From assembly GCA_013146195.2 (NCBI GenBank), contig CM028383.1, forward strand, positions 16,515,642-16,579,641: 64,000 nucleotides of DNA. Direction: 5' to 3'. The stretch is from Codonopsis lanceolata. Its lineage: Eukaryota; Streptophyta; Magnoliopsida; Asterales; Campanulaceae. A program made the translations under genes and the position numbers. Under the pieces are notes generated by a model. It ran no database searches and had not been told where the DNA came from. It worked only from the letters and a program-made list of their open reading frames with translations. Positions 46,373 through 58,506 of this stretch are shown here, piece by piece (position 1 is the first letter of the stretch; each line of letters starts with the position of its first letter).

Positions 46373-47776
46373 TGATAAGAGCACATTTGTGTGATATTGT
46401 TAGTTGATTTTGTGATTAATTATAGAGTAAATATTACACTTTTGGTTGTTTTGTGCTTGTTAATGATTGTAGGTGTGAAGGGAGCTGACAAAAGAAAAAA
46501 TGAAGCAAAAGTGCTGGATTGCAAGAAAAAAAAAAAGAAATTTTGTGGTGTCGCGTGGACACGTGCTAATTAATATCCGAAATCAAAGCTATTGTTCAAA
46601 TTTGTTGAAGGACTGTCCAACATATTTTCTGGGAAGTTAGAAAGTTGTTTTCTATTCCTAACTTATCTCTATGTAAAAGGAAAACTACTTGGGTAGTTAT
46701 TTAGTAGTTTAAGAAGTTAATGGTAGTTTTTAGTGATAGAAAACTGTTAAGTAATGGCTTAAGTGGGGGGAAAAAAGAGGTCATATATAGGTTGGGACTT
46801 GCTGGAAGAGGGCAGTAACTTGGCAGTCACTTGGAGAGGAAAGTCACACATATTTTTGGGAGAGAAAGCGGAGAAAAGAGTTGTACTCTTTCTTTAGTTC
46901 ATCAACACTTGCTGGAAATATTTTATTCTTTGTATTTGTAAGTTAATTTAATTATGTTTAGTAGCTAATTATTTTCTTCCAGTCAATGAACAATTAAATC
47001 TCCAACATTTTTACTTTTGTGAGATCTAATGGAATTAATCTTTGTTTCGTTACAAATATTTGTTCGTTCTCCATTTAACACGTTGTATGACTGTTGTGTT
47101 TAATGGATGTTTGTGGCCAGAATATTAAATAACATAATAGTTTATGGCTAGTTAACATTGTTGATCCGTAATTGTCCTCAGTTTTAACAAAGTGGCGAGT
47201 AATACACCTTTTAGGCATCACAAGCATAATCGGACGGTGCTACGGGAACGAATAATCTTAGTTACATGATATTGCTTCAATATGCATGACTTTGAATCGG
47301 GTCTCTCTCTTCTTAATGCAATCGAGATTATTAAATCTTATGAGTGTCTCGAGGGTTGTAATTCGGTTAGATGATAGTTAACGAGCTTCTCTTAATTATC
47401 AACACGGCAAGGAGAGATTTGGTGTTAGGCGTTTGTCAATACTTATAACCGGTTTGTTTGTGATTAAATGAGACATTTTTGCATCTATGATCAGTAGTAA
47501 AATGCGAGATGGAAATTGGTTCATTGACTGGATTTTTACTTTATTGAATTTAATCAAGTTTCATTATATTAGTTCAATTAAAACCTTTATTTTTCAGTTA
47601 ATTAGTATGTTAGTTAATTCGTAGTTAATTAAAAATCTCAATTGAATTTTGTTTATTACTTAGTAAAATTCTTAAAAGGCATAAGTACAACGTTCCATGT
47701 GGATACGATCCCGACTTACCTTATATTCGTTATTAGGGAAGTAGGAGAATTTACTTTGACAATTTGACACACGTCA
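46373..47776 (+). repeat. 5' LTR of the gag-only element
   Basis: 1404 bp, highly similar to the 3' copy apart from the MITE there. Confidence 0.88.
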
Positions 47777-47781
47777 AATTT

Positions 47782-47800
47782 TGGCGCCGTTGCTGGGGAA
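47782..47800 (+). promoter_or_regulatory. Primer binding site, Athila type
   Basis: TGGCGCCGTTGCTGGGGAA six bases after the 5' LTR. This form is typical of Athila-lineage elements (Asp tRNA type, from memory of the family). Confidence 0.75.
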
Positions 47801-47844
47801 CAGTTTTGATATTTATTTCCTTTTAAGAATTTTATTGTAATGTT

Positions 47845-48972
47845 ATGGCTGAAAATGCTCAACAATTTGAGACAAGACAACGGGAAGTTCCAAGCAAAGT
47901 GAATGAAGTAAATGTTTTTTCTATTGATTGTAGATTAGACACTTTAACTTCTGTATTGGAAAAGTTAGTTTCAGGGCAAGTTCAGCAAGTCAAGGCGTGT
48001 GGAATCTGTGCGAATGTTGGTCATCCGACTGATATGTGTCCAACTTTACAAGAGGATCCAAATGAGCAGGTAAATGCTGCAGGAGGGTTTCAAGGGCAGC
48101 AATAAAGAAAATATGATCCGTACTCCAAAAATTATAATCATGGATGGCGTGATCATCCAAATTTGAGTTATGGAAATAGAAATTCAAACTTTCAACAACA
48201 ACAAATTCAGCCACTATTCCAACCATCTCCACCATCACAACCCTTTACTAGTTCAGGAACTCCGCTTGAAAGTTTAATCAAGAGTTTGGCTGAAACGATT
48301 CAACAAGATAGACAGGAAACCAAAGCTAGAATAAAATCTCTGGAAAATCAAATTTCACAGCTAGCCGTGTCCATGAGCAAGATGGAGGTAAACCAAGGAA
48401 GATTACCTTTTCAAGTTGAAAATAATCCTCGAGAAAATGCATGTGCAGTAACTCTCAGGAATGGACAAGAGTTACTGGAAATTGCTCTGGAGAAAAAGTT
48501 GGTTGATAGTAGCAACAATGAAGAAAGTATGCAACAACATGATTCGTCGAAGAAAGAAGTTGGAGAATTTGGTGCACAAAATCAGAAAATTGTCATCCTT
48601 CCACCTTTTCTAGGAAGATTTGCACTACAAAAGAAGGAAAAGGATGAGAAGGTAATCTGGGATACTTTTCACAAGGTTGAAAATAACAATCCTCTCCTGG
48701 ATGCCATATAGCAAGTGCCTTGTTATGCCAAGTTTCTCAATGAATTGTGCTTAAATAAAATGAAGCTGGAATTAGTGCCCGTAAAATGTTTGACAAATAA
48801 AGATGTACCTTTCCAAGGCAGTGAGAAGGTACAAGGAAATACTATGGCATTCTATTCCACACTGGAGGTAACACCTAGGTTTGATTTTACTTCTTTTTCA
48901 TTACCATTTTCAAGTGAAAAAATTCTTCCTCCATTGTCAGTTATCATTGGTAATAATTTGACCGAGTTGTAG
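47845..48972 (+). pseudogene. gag-like protein of the gag-only element, with two stop codons
   Basis: A single frame from MAENAQQFET. It has a helical segment (LDTLTSVLEKLVS), then a cysteine/histidine motif CGICANVGHPTDMCP (zinc knuckle CX2CX4HX4C). Next come YDPYSKNYNHGWRDHPNLSYGN and a Gln-rich stretch. A coiled coil (ETKARIKSLENQISQLAVSM), RENACAVTLRNGQEL and LPPFLGRFALQKKE follow, all familiar from the gag to protease junction of plant gypsy elements. TAA at 48103-48105 and TAG at 48709-48711 interrupt it. The last part ends at 48970-48972. The main capsid domain expected before the zinc knuckle is absent or strongly shortened, so even the unbroken protein would be only a gag C-terminal part. 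About 1.8 kb of non-coding sequence follows before the 3' LTR. Confidence 0.8.
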
Positions 48973-50796
48973 GAAGAATAAGCATTGAGTCTAGCTACAA
49001 ACAGTAAATAGCGGCGCTCGTTGGGAGGCAACCCAATTTTCCTAGTTTTGAATGCTTTGTTTTCTGTTTTCTAGGTTAAATTTATTTAATTGTTATTTTC
49101 ATGTTTTGAGTTTTATTCTATAGCAGCAGCAGGTGTGTGATCTAAAAAAATGTTCTGGATGAGTTGCTAGTGGCAGGGCTTGTGGAGCTTAGCACATGCC
49201 CATGTAGTATTTCAAGAAGAATTCCAAAACGACTTGATGTTGGCCTATTTCTAGTCATTCAGTTTGTAGCCACCCTTGCCACATCAACATAACAAATAAG
49301 TTTTCTTCCCGCATCATTTTTTGTTCTTCCATTTGTTATGTGCTACATTGGGGACAATGTATCGTTTTGGGTGGGGGGGATGCATGTTTTTGTTTTTGGG
49401 TATTTTTGTTCTGATCTGATCATTGATGTTGCTGGGGTGTTTGTGTTTTTATGTGCATTCTCATTGTGAAACAAGAAATTTTTCATACATGATGGGCATG
49501 TTGAAATTTTTCTACTCTAGTTTAACAACATGTTTTCAAAAAAAAAAATATTTCTTCAACTGTTAAGTATGCAAGTGTTGACTCTTAGCCTTTTTAAGTG
49601 AGTTTTTGGGCCAAATATGGAGCATTTCATACACTTTGCTCTCGGTTGTTCTTTGAGTGTTTCTCACACGCGGGTGTTAATTCTAGAACTTGCATTTTTG
49701 TATGCATTTCGAGGTCACATCAATGAGTTCGTACACCAATATGATTAAGGCATTTAGGAATCACCCACTTTTAACTATCTTTTTTCTATCCTACACATTA
49801 ATTTTAGCCCTTTAGTTAACGCTTTTTTAGCCTTACCCATTACTTTCATTCAACCAAATTTCAATGAACCTTTAGCTGTTTGACTCTCTTTTTGATTAAC
49901 CTAATGTCAAGAATTGTAAGAGTATCATGTGGATCATAGTCTCAATCTGGTATGTGAGTTGGAGCTTAAAATTGAGTGAATCATGTCTGGTACAAACAAA
50001 AGGAGAAATTGTGTTTGGTTCTGCTGAGTTATGCATTAAGTTTGGTTCTGTTTAGTTATGCATGTAAATAAAAGTTTCAATTCATCTATAGATGTTGTAA
50101 GTAAAAAAAAAGAAAAAAAAAGCAAAGAAAGAAAGAAAGGAAATAAAAGTATGTAGCAGCAGACCAAAGCAGTTCAGAAAAAAAGTACAGGACTGAAGTC
50201 AAGTTCGAATATGCATTTTCAATTGTGCAGTTGTGCTATGATTAATGGTTTATGTTTCATATGGACATAATTCAGTGATGGTTGAGTTATGAGTGATTCA
50301 TTTGTTATCATTGCATTTTCTTTGACATTTTAAACTCACCTTACAATCCTTATATCCTACCTTTTCACCCCTAGCCCAGTTACAACCCTTAAAAGACCTT
50401 TTGATTGGTGTATTGGACTCATATTTAGTGAAGGAGATTTGATCGATTTGCAAGCTTATGGTACTTTCATTCCGGCGTGTTGAGTTGAGTGTTTTATTAT
50501 ACATATCCCTGTTTAAACATTGTAGTGAATGAATGCCTCTGTGAGAATGGTTTAGACATGCATGTATAGGTTGTTGAAGGATCCTTTTGGAGACATGTGA
50601 GTCAATATTCTAGATTGAAACATTTTAAAATGTCCATCACTTTGATTGAATTTCGAGTTTCCATATAATAATGCACATTGAAATACATGCATTGGGGTAA
50701 TATCAGATTTTCATAAGTTGTATAGATTAGGGACAGTCAGATTTGTACGGATTCAGGATGCTTGAGGACAAGCATAGTTTAGGTGTGGGGGAATTT
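48973..50796 (+). other. Long non-coding interior of the gag-only element
   Basis: Contains the stem-like GTTGGGAGGCAACCCAA (49020-49036) and CATTGGGGACAATG (49350 region). Both phrases are common in the 3' part of gag-only plant gypsy elements (from memory). A GAAA-rich run lies near 50108-50145. It ends in a polypurine tract. No supported frame. Confidence 0.6.
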
Positions 50797-53167
50797 TGAT
50801 AAGAGCATATTTATGTGATATTGTTAGTTGATTTTGTGATTAATTATAGTGTAAATATTACACTTTTGGTTGTTTTGTGCTTGTTAATGATTGTAGTTGT
50901 GAAGGGAGCTGACAAAAGAAAAAAATGAAGCAAAAGTACTGGATTGCAAGAAAAAAAAAAAGAAATTATGTAGTGTCGCGTGGACACGTGCTAATTAATA
51001 TCTGAAATCAAAGCTATTGTTCAAATTTGCTAAAGGATTGTCCTAGCATATTTTCTGGGAAGTTAGAGAGTTGTTTTATATTCCTAACTTATTTCTTTGT
51101 AAAAGGAAAACTACTTGGGTAGTTATTTAGTAGTTTAGGAAGTTAATGGTAGTTTTTAGTGATAGAAAACTGCTAAGTAGTGGCTTGAGTGGGGGAAAAA
51201 AGAGGTCATATATTGGCTGGGACTTGTTGGAAGAGGGCAGTAACTTGGCAGTCACTTGGAGAGGAAAGTCACACATATTTTTGGGAGAGAAAGTGGAGAA
51301 AAGAGTTGTACTCTTTATTTAGTTCATCAACACTTGCTGAAAATATTTTATTCTTTGTATTTGTAAGTTACTTTAATTATGTTTAGTAGCTAATTATTTT
51401 CTTCCAGTCAATGAACAATTAAATCTCTAACATTTTTACTTCTTTGAGATTTAATGGAATTAATCTTTTTTTCGTTACAAATATTTGTTCGTTCTCCATT
51501 TAGCACGTTGTATGGCTGTTGTGTTTAATTGATGTTTGTGGCCAGAATATTAATTAACATAATAGTTTATGGCTAATTAATATTGTTGATCCGTAATTGC
51601 CCTCAGTTTTAACAAAGTGGCAAATAATACAACTTTTAAGCATCACAAGCATAATCGGACCGTGTTACGGGAACAAATAATCTTAGGCTCCGTTTGTTTC
51701 ATGGAAAATGACTTTCGGAAAACGTTTTCCTCATTTTCCGGTGTTTGGTAACCTTAGGAAAATACAGTCAACGTAAAAGGTTTTCCGAGTCAACGGAAAA
51801 TGAAGACTTCTTTTCTGGAAAATGACTTACAGATTCATTTTCCGTAAGTCATTTTCCAAATGTTCGGGCACCCTTCACCCCCTTTCACAATTGCATATAT
51901 TTACTTACACACATAATATTTCACTCAACAAATAAATTGTTTAGAAACATAAATAAAGTTTGTTCATACTATTTAAAAATTATAATTTTAATAAATACTT
52001 GCTACGTTCTAAAATTAGTGTCACCTATATTATTTAGGGACATCATAACCATTGTCAATTTTCTATTTTAAAACGTTTTTTTCATATCAATTATCAAAAA
52101 AAATTATTTGTAATTGTGAGATTGAAAAAAGATAGATATTGATTTGACACCACTAATGATAAATTGAGGGTTACTAAAGAAAAATTGTTTAAAGTTCAAC
52201 ACTATTTTATATTCAATATATGCATTAATATTATAATATATTTTTTGTATTTATTCATATATAGTTTTCAGTAACATTTTCTAGGGACATCCTAAACATT
52301 ATCTATTTTCTATTTTAAAATGTTTTTTTTTTCATATCAATTATCAAAAAAAATTATTTGTAATTGTGATATAAAAAATAAAAGATGGACCTTATTAAAA
52401 AAAGATGGTCCTTATTGATTTTCTAGGGACATCCTAAACATTGTTTATTTTATATTTTTATTTTTGTCTTTATTCATATATTGTTTTTCGTGACATTTTC
52501 CGTGTGTTTGCCAAACACCCGTAAATGTTTTCAGACATATTTTCAAAAACTTTACCAAACACCTGAAAAAGAAATCTTTTGACTTTCCGGAAATCATTTT
52601 CCAGAAATCATTTTCTGGAAATGATTTTCCGTGAAACAAACGGAGCCTTAGTTGCATGATATTGCTTCAATATGTATGACTTTGAATCGAGTCTCTTTCT
52701 TCTTAATGCAATCGAGATTATTAAATCTTACGAGCGTCTCGAGGGTTGTAATTCGGTTAGACGATAGTTAACGAGCTTATCTTAATTATCAACACGGTAA
52801 GGAAAGATTTGGTGTTTGGCGTTTGTCGATACTTATAACCGGTTTATTTGTGATTAAATGAGACATTTTTGCATCTATGATCAGTAGTAAAATGCGAGAT
52901 AGAAATTGGTTAATTGACTGGATTTTTACTTTATTGAAATTTAATCAAGTTTCATTCTGTTAGTTCAATTAAAACCTTTAATTTTCAGTTAATTAGTTTG
53001 TTAGTTAATTCGTAGTTAATTAAAAATCTCAATTGAATTTTGTTTATTACTTAGTAAAATTCTTAAAAGGCATAAGTACAACATTCCCTGTGGATACGAT
53101 CCCGGCTTACCTTATACTCGTTATTTGGGAAGTAGGAGAATTTTATTTGACGATTTGACACACGTCA
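50797..53167 (+). repeat. 3' LTR of the gag-only element, interrupted by a MITE
   Basis: Net length about 1406 bp once the MITE 51686-52647 and its TTA duplication are removed, against 1404 bp for the 5' LTR. Confidence 0.88.
51686..52647. mobile_element. Tourist-type (PIF/Harbinger) non-autonomous element
   Basis: Ends GGCTCCGTTTGTTTCATGG and (reverse complement) GGCTCCGTTTGTTTCACGG, flanked by TTA (51683-51685 and 52648-52650). The 5' LTR shows the empty site (ATCTTAGTTACATG). 962 bp without coding capacity. The subterminal regions are rich in GGAAAATGA and its complement, which would pair into a large stem. Confidence 0.88.
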
Positions 53168-53537
53168 GTACCATAGGTACGGACATAAAGATTTAGTAAA
53201 TTTATAAATAATGTTTCATATATCTCAAAATAATTATCTTTTTTTTAAAAAAACTTTGCAGAATATTGATTGAACATCTACAAAAAACATCCACATACTT
53301 TATATAGATGTGATGGAAGGAAAATAAAAGATCAAGAATGATATTATGAATTGTGTTGAGAATACCAACAGTTTTAGTATATTCAATGTTCCTAGAAATG
53401 TATAAATATATTCATATCAACTTAATATTAAATATTTAGTATAAAAATAAAATAATAAAAAACAAAAATATAATAAAATGTTTCACCTTCCAATGTTTTT
53501 GTATATGAAAATCACATTTGTTATTTTATATATATAG

Positions 53538-54731
53538 ATTAACACAAGTACACAAACTACTGAGATCGGCCTGGTTCTTCTCTCTCATTCACACTCACAC
53601 ACAACAAACACAATTACACAGAAGCAAACATCCCACAACCAGGTATGTCGATCTGTGTGAAGGATTCAGAAATAGAAAACAAAAATTGGTCGTAAACCGA
53701 AAAATGTAAATAAACTCACACACATGCACTATTACTACTTCCCCTCTAAACCCTATATTTTTGTTTGGTAGTCGAAAAAAGATAAGCAATATTATTAAAC
53801 CTACTACTATTGATGTCCTCAATTGCATATGGGGGTAATTTTAAGATAAAAAATATTAATCAAATTTTTTGTAGTAAATAGCTAATAATACTACACTCTT
53901 TCTTGATATTAATAGTGAATAAATAATGATTTTATCCATATAAATCGTGCTATTAATCCAAATCAATTATTGTGTATCAAATATCAAGCAACTTGGTTTA
54001 TAATACCTTAATCATAACCACCAAGCAACACCTACGTGTAAAGGTTTCGTGGAGTCAGAGTCTAAGGTCGTAATCAAGTCGTGTCATTTAATGACATAAT
54101 TATTTTATTTTATTTTTTGGTAAATGAAAGGAAGGATCACATGAGCGGTCAAGGCTCTTCCTATCAAGTTTTATCGCAAAGGCTCGGAGACCAACGATCT
54201 ACGAGCTTGGTGAATGGTCGTAGAGTTTACGGTCATAATGAAACCAAGTGTAATTTAATGACGCAATTATAGTTGGAAATACAACTCTGGAGATTTCGAA
54301 TTGATGTGGTGTGAAAGAGAGATAGTGGAATTTGTGGGTGTATTGTGTGTGAGGGTAAGAATAGCAGATCTGAAGAGATCATAAACGGACAGATAAATGG
54401 GATTTTAATTTAGGGGGTTGGGTGTTATGATGAGCAAAATCTACTAAATAGCTAAAGGAAAAGTGAGTTTTGTGTCAGAAACACCATCATAACCTGATGA
54501 TTGTAGAGTCTAGAGATAGAACCCCCAACAACAATAAAAAGGATTGTAATGATGATACTTTCTGATGATATCGCCAAAACAAAAAATTCAAAAATTAGCT
54601 TTTCGGTCAAGATCCCCCTCATTATAACTCCAATCAGCCCTATCACTCAAAACAAAAAACAAACTCATGATCAAAATTTTACCCAAAACAACAATAATTC
54701 AAACAAAAAACATGCAAAATAAAGAATATCA
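53538..54731. other. AT-rich region with a weak leader-like segment
   Basis: About 53580-53642 reads like a plant 5' leader (CA-rich, ending CAACCAG/GTATGT, a donor-like site, plus strand). No start codon or later exon could be linked. The rest, including repeats of GTGTMATTTAATGACRYAATTAT near 54082 and 54250, holds no gene. Confidence 0.3.
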
Positions 54732-54732
54732 C

Positions 54733-55100
54733 CTGTAGTGGATGAAGAAAAGCAAAGAAACGATATCATGGAAGCAGTTGTAATTGGGGGGAATGAAGCC
54801 TGGTCCGACGACGCTGCTAGCCTGCTACTGCGATGCAAATATTTGCAATAGATCTAAAAAGATAACACATCAGATCTATGAGTAAAGAAAAAGCCGCCGG
54901 GTCCTCGAGCCAGACAACATTCCCCTCAAAAGAAAAGGACTCCGTTTTGATCATCCTTCTCAAAACCCTTAAACTTTGCAGCTATCCCTTTCTCTCTTTA
55001 ACCCTCTATTATCGAACCCCCAAAAGTCTCGCCTTTCTTCAAGGGCTACAGAGAGAGAAGGCCAGAAGGGTGATGATTTGGTATATATGTGTGAGGGGTT
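54733..55100 (-). other. Possible 5' exon and promoter of a minus-strand gene
   Basis: This block is GC-richer than its surroundings. On the minus strand it resembles a leader exon ending CACTACAG/GTGATA (donor at 54732), followed by a T-rich intron-like stretch. TATA-like sequence (ATATATACC, minus) lies near 55080-55090. An internal frame starting at an ATG gives about 45 residues of no known family. No coding exon was found further left, so this may be a relic or a non-coding transcript. Confidence 0.25.
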
Positions 55101-56864
55101 GGATTGTTATAAGGAGTGGGGTAAAAAGAGTGTGTGAACTGTGAACTGTACATGAACCAAAGGTTAAAAGAAGACAAGAGTAATTAGGCAGTCCTCTGTC
55201 CCTACCAGCCTGGGTTCCCACTTCCCAGAAATGACCACGACCCCATGCACCCTTCCCTTTCTCTCGCTCTCTCTATATTAATGGTGTCGGTTCCAATAGT
55301 AGACTAGTTCTGTTTACTTCCTAATTCCTATACGGAGTATAAATTAATTCGGCTTGTTTATGCATATATTTCTTGTGACTATAAAACCATTGTGGCGATT
55401 TTCAAGGTTATGTATAAGTCGAGCTCACCGGTTGTTAGCTTTAGTGGTTAACACATCTACACTCTACAGTTGGTGGCGAGGGTTTTAGCGAACTATAGTT
55501 GGTAATATGGCTTAAAAAAAACATTTGACAACACCGTTTATAAAACATTTGATACAAAGATATTCGTGAAATTCAAAGTGCTATAAATACCCTCTTTTTA
55601 AGAGTGGTATTGAATAGTGTTGTTGTGTTTGACACTTTGACCTCGTACCAAGTAATTGACTGTGCAAGAAACATTAGTTTCTGGGTAATGATGTCATCGA
55701 AACCCCCATAAAGAAACTCCATTGGACCATCATCGTATCAGAGGGCCTAATACAAAGCATAATCAAAATCACTAGACCTGCTCCTGCATTATCAACCGTA
55801 GGATGACGATCGATGGAGAATGTTGTGTAAATGGTTTTTGAGCTAGTAATGATCACCGAATAATTACTCAAAACTAGAGAGAGAAAGTAAAGTAAATAAC
55901 GACATACAAATGTGTCAGAGGAGTAGTTGAGTTATTGAGCTACTCGATAATGGCAAACGAAATTGGTCCCCATTTATTTTCTCAACCTAACTTATTGCGG
56001 ATTATGTTTTTTATAAAAATACATTATAACATTTGCTAACTTGAAAATGTCAGTAAGAAAGCAAGAATCAAGGGTCCCCCCTCGTTTCTCGCGTTCCTTT
56101 TGTGGACACACCGCACTATGCAGATGGATTCGGACCTCACAATTTAAGATTTTTTATTTATTTTTTTCATAAAAAATAAAAAATAATGTTTGATGATAAT
56201 AAATATGTTCATATCTAACTTGAATGGTAATTTTTATATGTTATGGAAGATTTTTTAAAGTGAATTCTTAACTTGAAACGTGTTAAGATAATATGACTCT
56301 TTTGTCTAAAACCGATATAGTAATGGATATTATTTTGTCTTACTATATAAGTATCATGTTTTGATTTTTTAAATATCAAATTGATTGTTAGTCCAAAAGA
56401 AATTTTGCTTTCCATAATCATAAAATATGTAATTTGTAATGCAAATACTCATTCAAAAAAGAGTAATATTTTCATTCGCAAGTCGTGTAGAATTTTTTTA
56501 CACAAACAGTTTTTAGATCATAACAAGTGGTCAACCAAAATCTAAAAAAATTAAGACATATATTGTGATCGACACATGTCATGATGCAAAGAATGCTAGT
56601 TTAAAAAGATTTTACACTGTCATTAGATAAAAAAATTAATTTAAAAAAAACAATTTAACTTTTAGAATTTGAAAAATAAAGTTAAATTTTCATTTAAAAA
56701 GCACACAATTTGACTTTAAAAATAAAAATAGGACATGTATTCATGTACGGAGGAAGTATCATTTAAAGAAATTTGGAGCTTTTAATTCATTGTACTTTAT
56801 TTTTAGTAATATTAGTACTAGTACTACTTATTTAAGTGAGCAGGTGTCCAATAAAACAGTTTTA
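55101..56864. other. AT-rich stretch, nothing recognised
   Basis: Only short open frames; no family, RNA gene or clear element ends seen. Confidence 0.5.
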
Positions 56865-56990
56865 CGGATCTTATTTTATAAGATGAAGTCTCACTCTCTT
56901 ATAGCTCAATTCATCAACATATGGTGAATCGGGTAAAGATGATCCGTCTTATAAAAATGTATGTAAGACCATCTTACACAAGTATTTACC
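56865..56990. repeat. Short dispersed repeat (GTAAGACCATCTTA ends)
   Basis: Related to 15281-15418. Shared landmarks are a TCTCACTCTCT(T/C)ATA phrase, CA(A/C)CA(A/C)A(T/C)GGTGA(A/G)TCG and GTAAGACCATCT. Confidence 0.55.
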
Positions 56991-58356
56991 TATTTAAATA
57001 TAATATATTTTCTTGCATCATTAAATAAAATTTTACTACCTCCGTCCCAAAATAAATGATATTTTAGAAAAAGAAAAATTATCCCAAAATAAATGATGTT
57101 TTAAAGAAAGAAAAAATGTTGTTTTGGAGGGAAAAATGTGTTCTCATTTTGTTAAAATTGTCCTTATTAATTGCTCTCTAATTAAAAATGTGTTGTTCAA
57201 ACTTTGAAACAACTAGTATGATTTACATAGGAATGATAAGAAAAAAGGAAAAAATAATCATACAACTCATTAACAATAATTTTACATAAATATTAAATAA
57301 GTATAGATCACTCTTTTTATAAATTTTATTAATCTGTATTCAAAATTGTAAAACATCATTTATAGTATTAATATGTTTGGAAAGTTCTAGTACGTTGGAT
57401 GCCTAAAATTGAGAAACTAAAAGCTTGCTCTTCCGTTGGGGTGAATGGTTAAGTATGGAAGAGAAGCATCTCAATCTGAGAGTTCTCTAGGATTTCGGGT
57501 CATTTGATTTAATAAAACTTGTCAACCCATTAACACTTGAAAAGTGGAGTAATTTTTTTTATACGAATAACATAAAATTTACTTGAAAAGTTCTTATTTT
57601 TAAATTGAGAGGTTACAGATCCAGTTAGTATAACATTCTTAAAATGAACTTCAAATTAAATATAGTTTGTTTGAAATAAAGTACTCCTGTATACTCCTCT
57701 GTTTTTGTAAATCAATTTAAAAATTAGTTCTTTCATGCTTTTAGGTTTAAATGGAGTATTGAGTATTCCCAAATTGCATGATTTTGACCTTTTTCAATAA
57801 AGCTCAGTGTCCTAAAGTAGCATTCTAAAAATAAAAATGAATGATATTACGGGTCAAGCTTTTGAAATTATTACAAGTTTTGGTGTTGATGTTGTTATAC
57901 CAAATATATTTTAATTTTTACACCATTATATCAAATATTTTTTTTTTAAGTAACGACGTGAACATTATAAATCATCACCAACTTAATCTTCCAACATTAA
58001 ACTTCATAATAATATATACCACGGGCTATAGCTCCTATCATTTGCAAGAAAAAAAATTCACAAAATGCTCAATCATTATTATAGTTATGACCAATATCAA
58101 TGCTAATTATATATACTTTTTGAATTAGACTTTTTAAATATGGACTCTTTAGGTGGACGGAATGGAGTGTTTACTATACTTCTAAGTTTGTCAGTGGATC
58201 AGATTTTGATGATATTTTAAAATATAGGTTAAGCTTTGAATATACGAGAAATAATTTTCCATGTCCCCCTTAGGAGAAAAAAAAATATATATATATACGA
58301 GAAATAATCTGATTTGATCCGCTTAAAAAGTTAGCCATTGGTCTTTTTAGGATATA
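56991..58356. other. AT-rich stretch with a partial Stowaway end
   Basis: 57036 starts CTACCTCCGTCCCAAAATAA after TA, a Stowaway terminus. The matching end was not resolved. No gene. Confidence 0.45.
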
Positions 58357-58506
58357 CTCCCTTCATTCTGGATTAAAAAATCAACTATTCCATTTAAATA
58401 GTCTATTTTTAAAAATTAAAGTATAAAAGTATCATTTTATTATTAATGGGCTACTAAAAGTGTCATTTAAAAAAAACTAAAAGACTCTTTGTCGGAACGG
58501 ATGGTG
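58357..58506. mobile_element. Stowaway-like MITE
   Basis: TA-flanked (58355-58356 and 58507-58508), with CTCCCTTCATTCTGG at the left and GGAACGGATGGTG at the right. A related but end-less copy is at about 58590-58725. Confidence 0.55.

Larger units (their letters stand above)
46373..53167 (+). mobile_element. Gag-only (TR-GAG-like) Ty3/gypsy element, Athila-type PBS
   Basis: LTRs 46373-47776 and 50797-53167 start TGATAAGAGCA and end ACACACGTCA. The second is longer only because of a 962-bp MITE. PBS TGGCGCCGTTGCTGGGG begins at 47782, and the polypurine tract is GGTGTGGGGGAA before 50797. Flanks are GTGTC and GTACC. The second matches the palindrome of the surrounding Helitron hairpin, so the first is probably a mutated copy of the 5-bp duplication. 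The 3.0-kb interior encodes only a gag-related protein: no protease, reverse transcriptase or integrase. Confidence 0.85.
45740..53196 (+). mobile_element. Non-autonomous Helitron, plus orientation, split by an LTR element
   Basis: 5' end TCTATATTATTAAAC at 45740 preceded by A. The 3' end is TTAG (53193-53196) followed by T, preceded by 10 nt and by half of a hairpin (GGTACGG, 53176-53182). The other half of the stem (CCGT...) stands before the LTR element at 46366-46372. So the LTR element inserted inside the hairpin. Without it the Helitron would be about 0.66 kb, mostly a 242-bp tandem duplication. The terminal TTAG deviates from the usual CTRR by one base. Confidence 0.6.
43874..53536 (-). 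mobile_element. Helitron, minus orientation (host of a nested insertion complex)
   Basis: The minus-strand 3' end shows the Helitron signature: a hairpin with a perfect 7-bp stem (GTACGTTTAACGTAC, 43889-43903), then 10 nt, then CTAG (43874-43877), followed by T. The minus-strand helicase remnant at 44027-45010 agrees in orientation. The proposed 5' end is TCTATATATATAAAA reading minus from 53536, preceded by A. This end is less certain. It would put the plus-oriented Helitron 45740-53196 inside this one. Elements of this class insert between A and T without target duplication. Confidence 0.55.
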
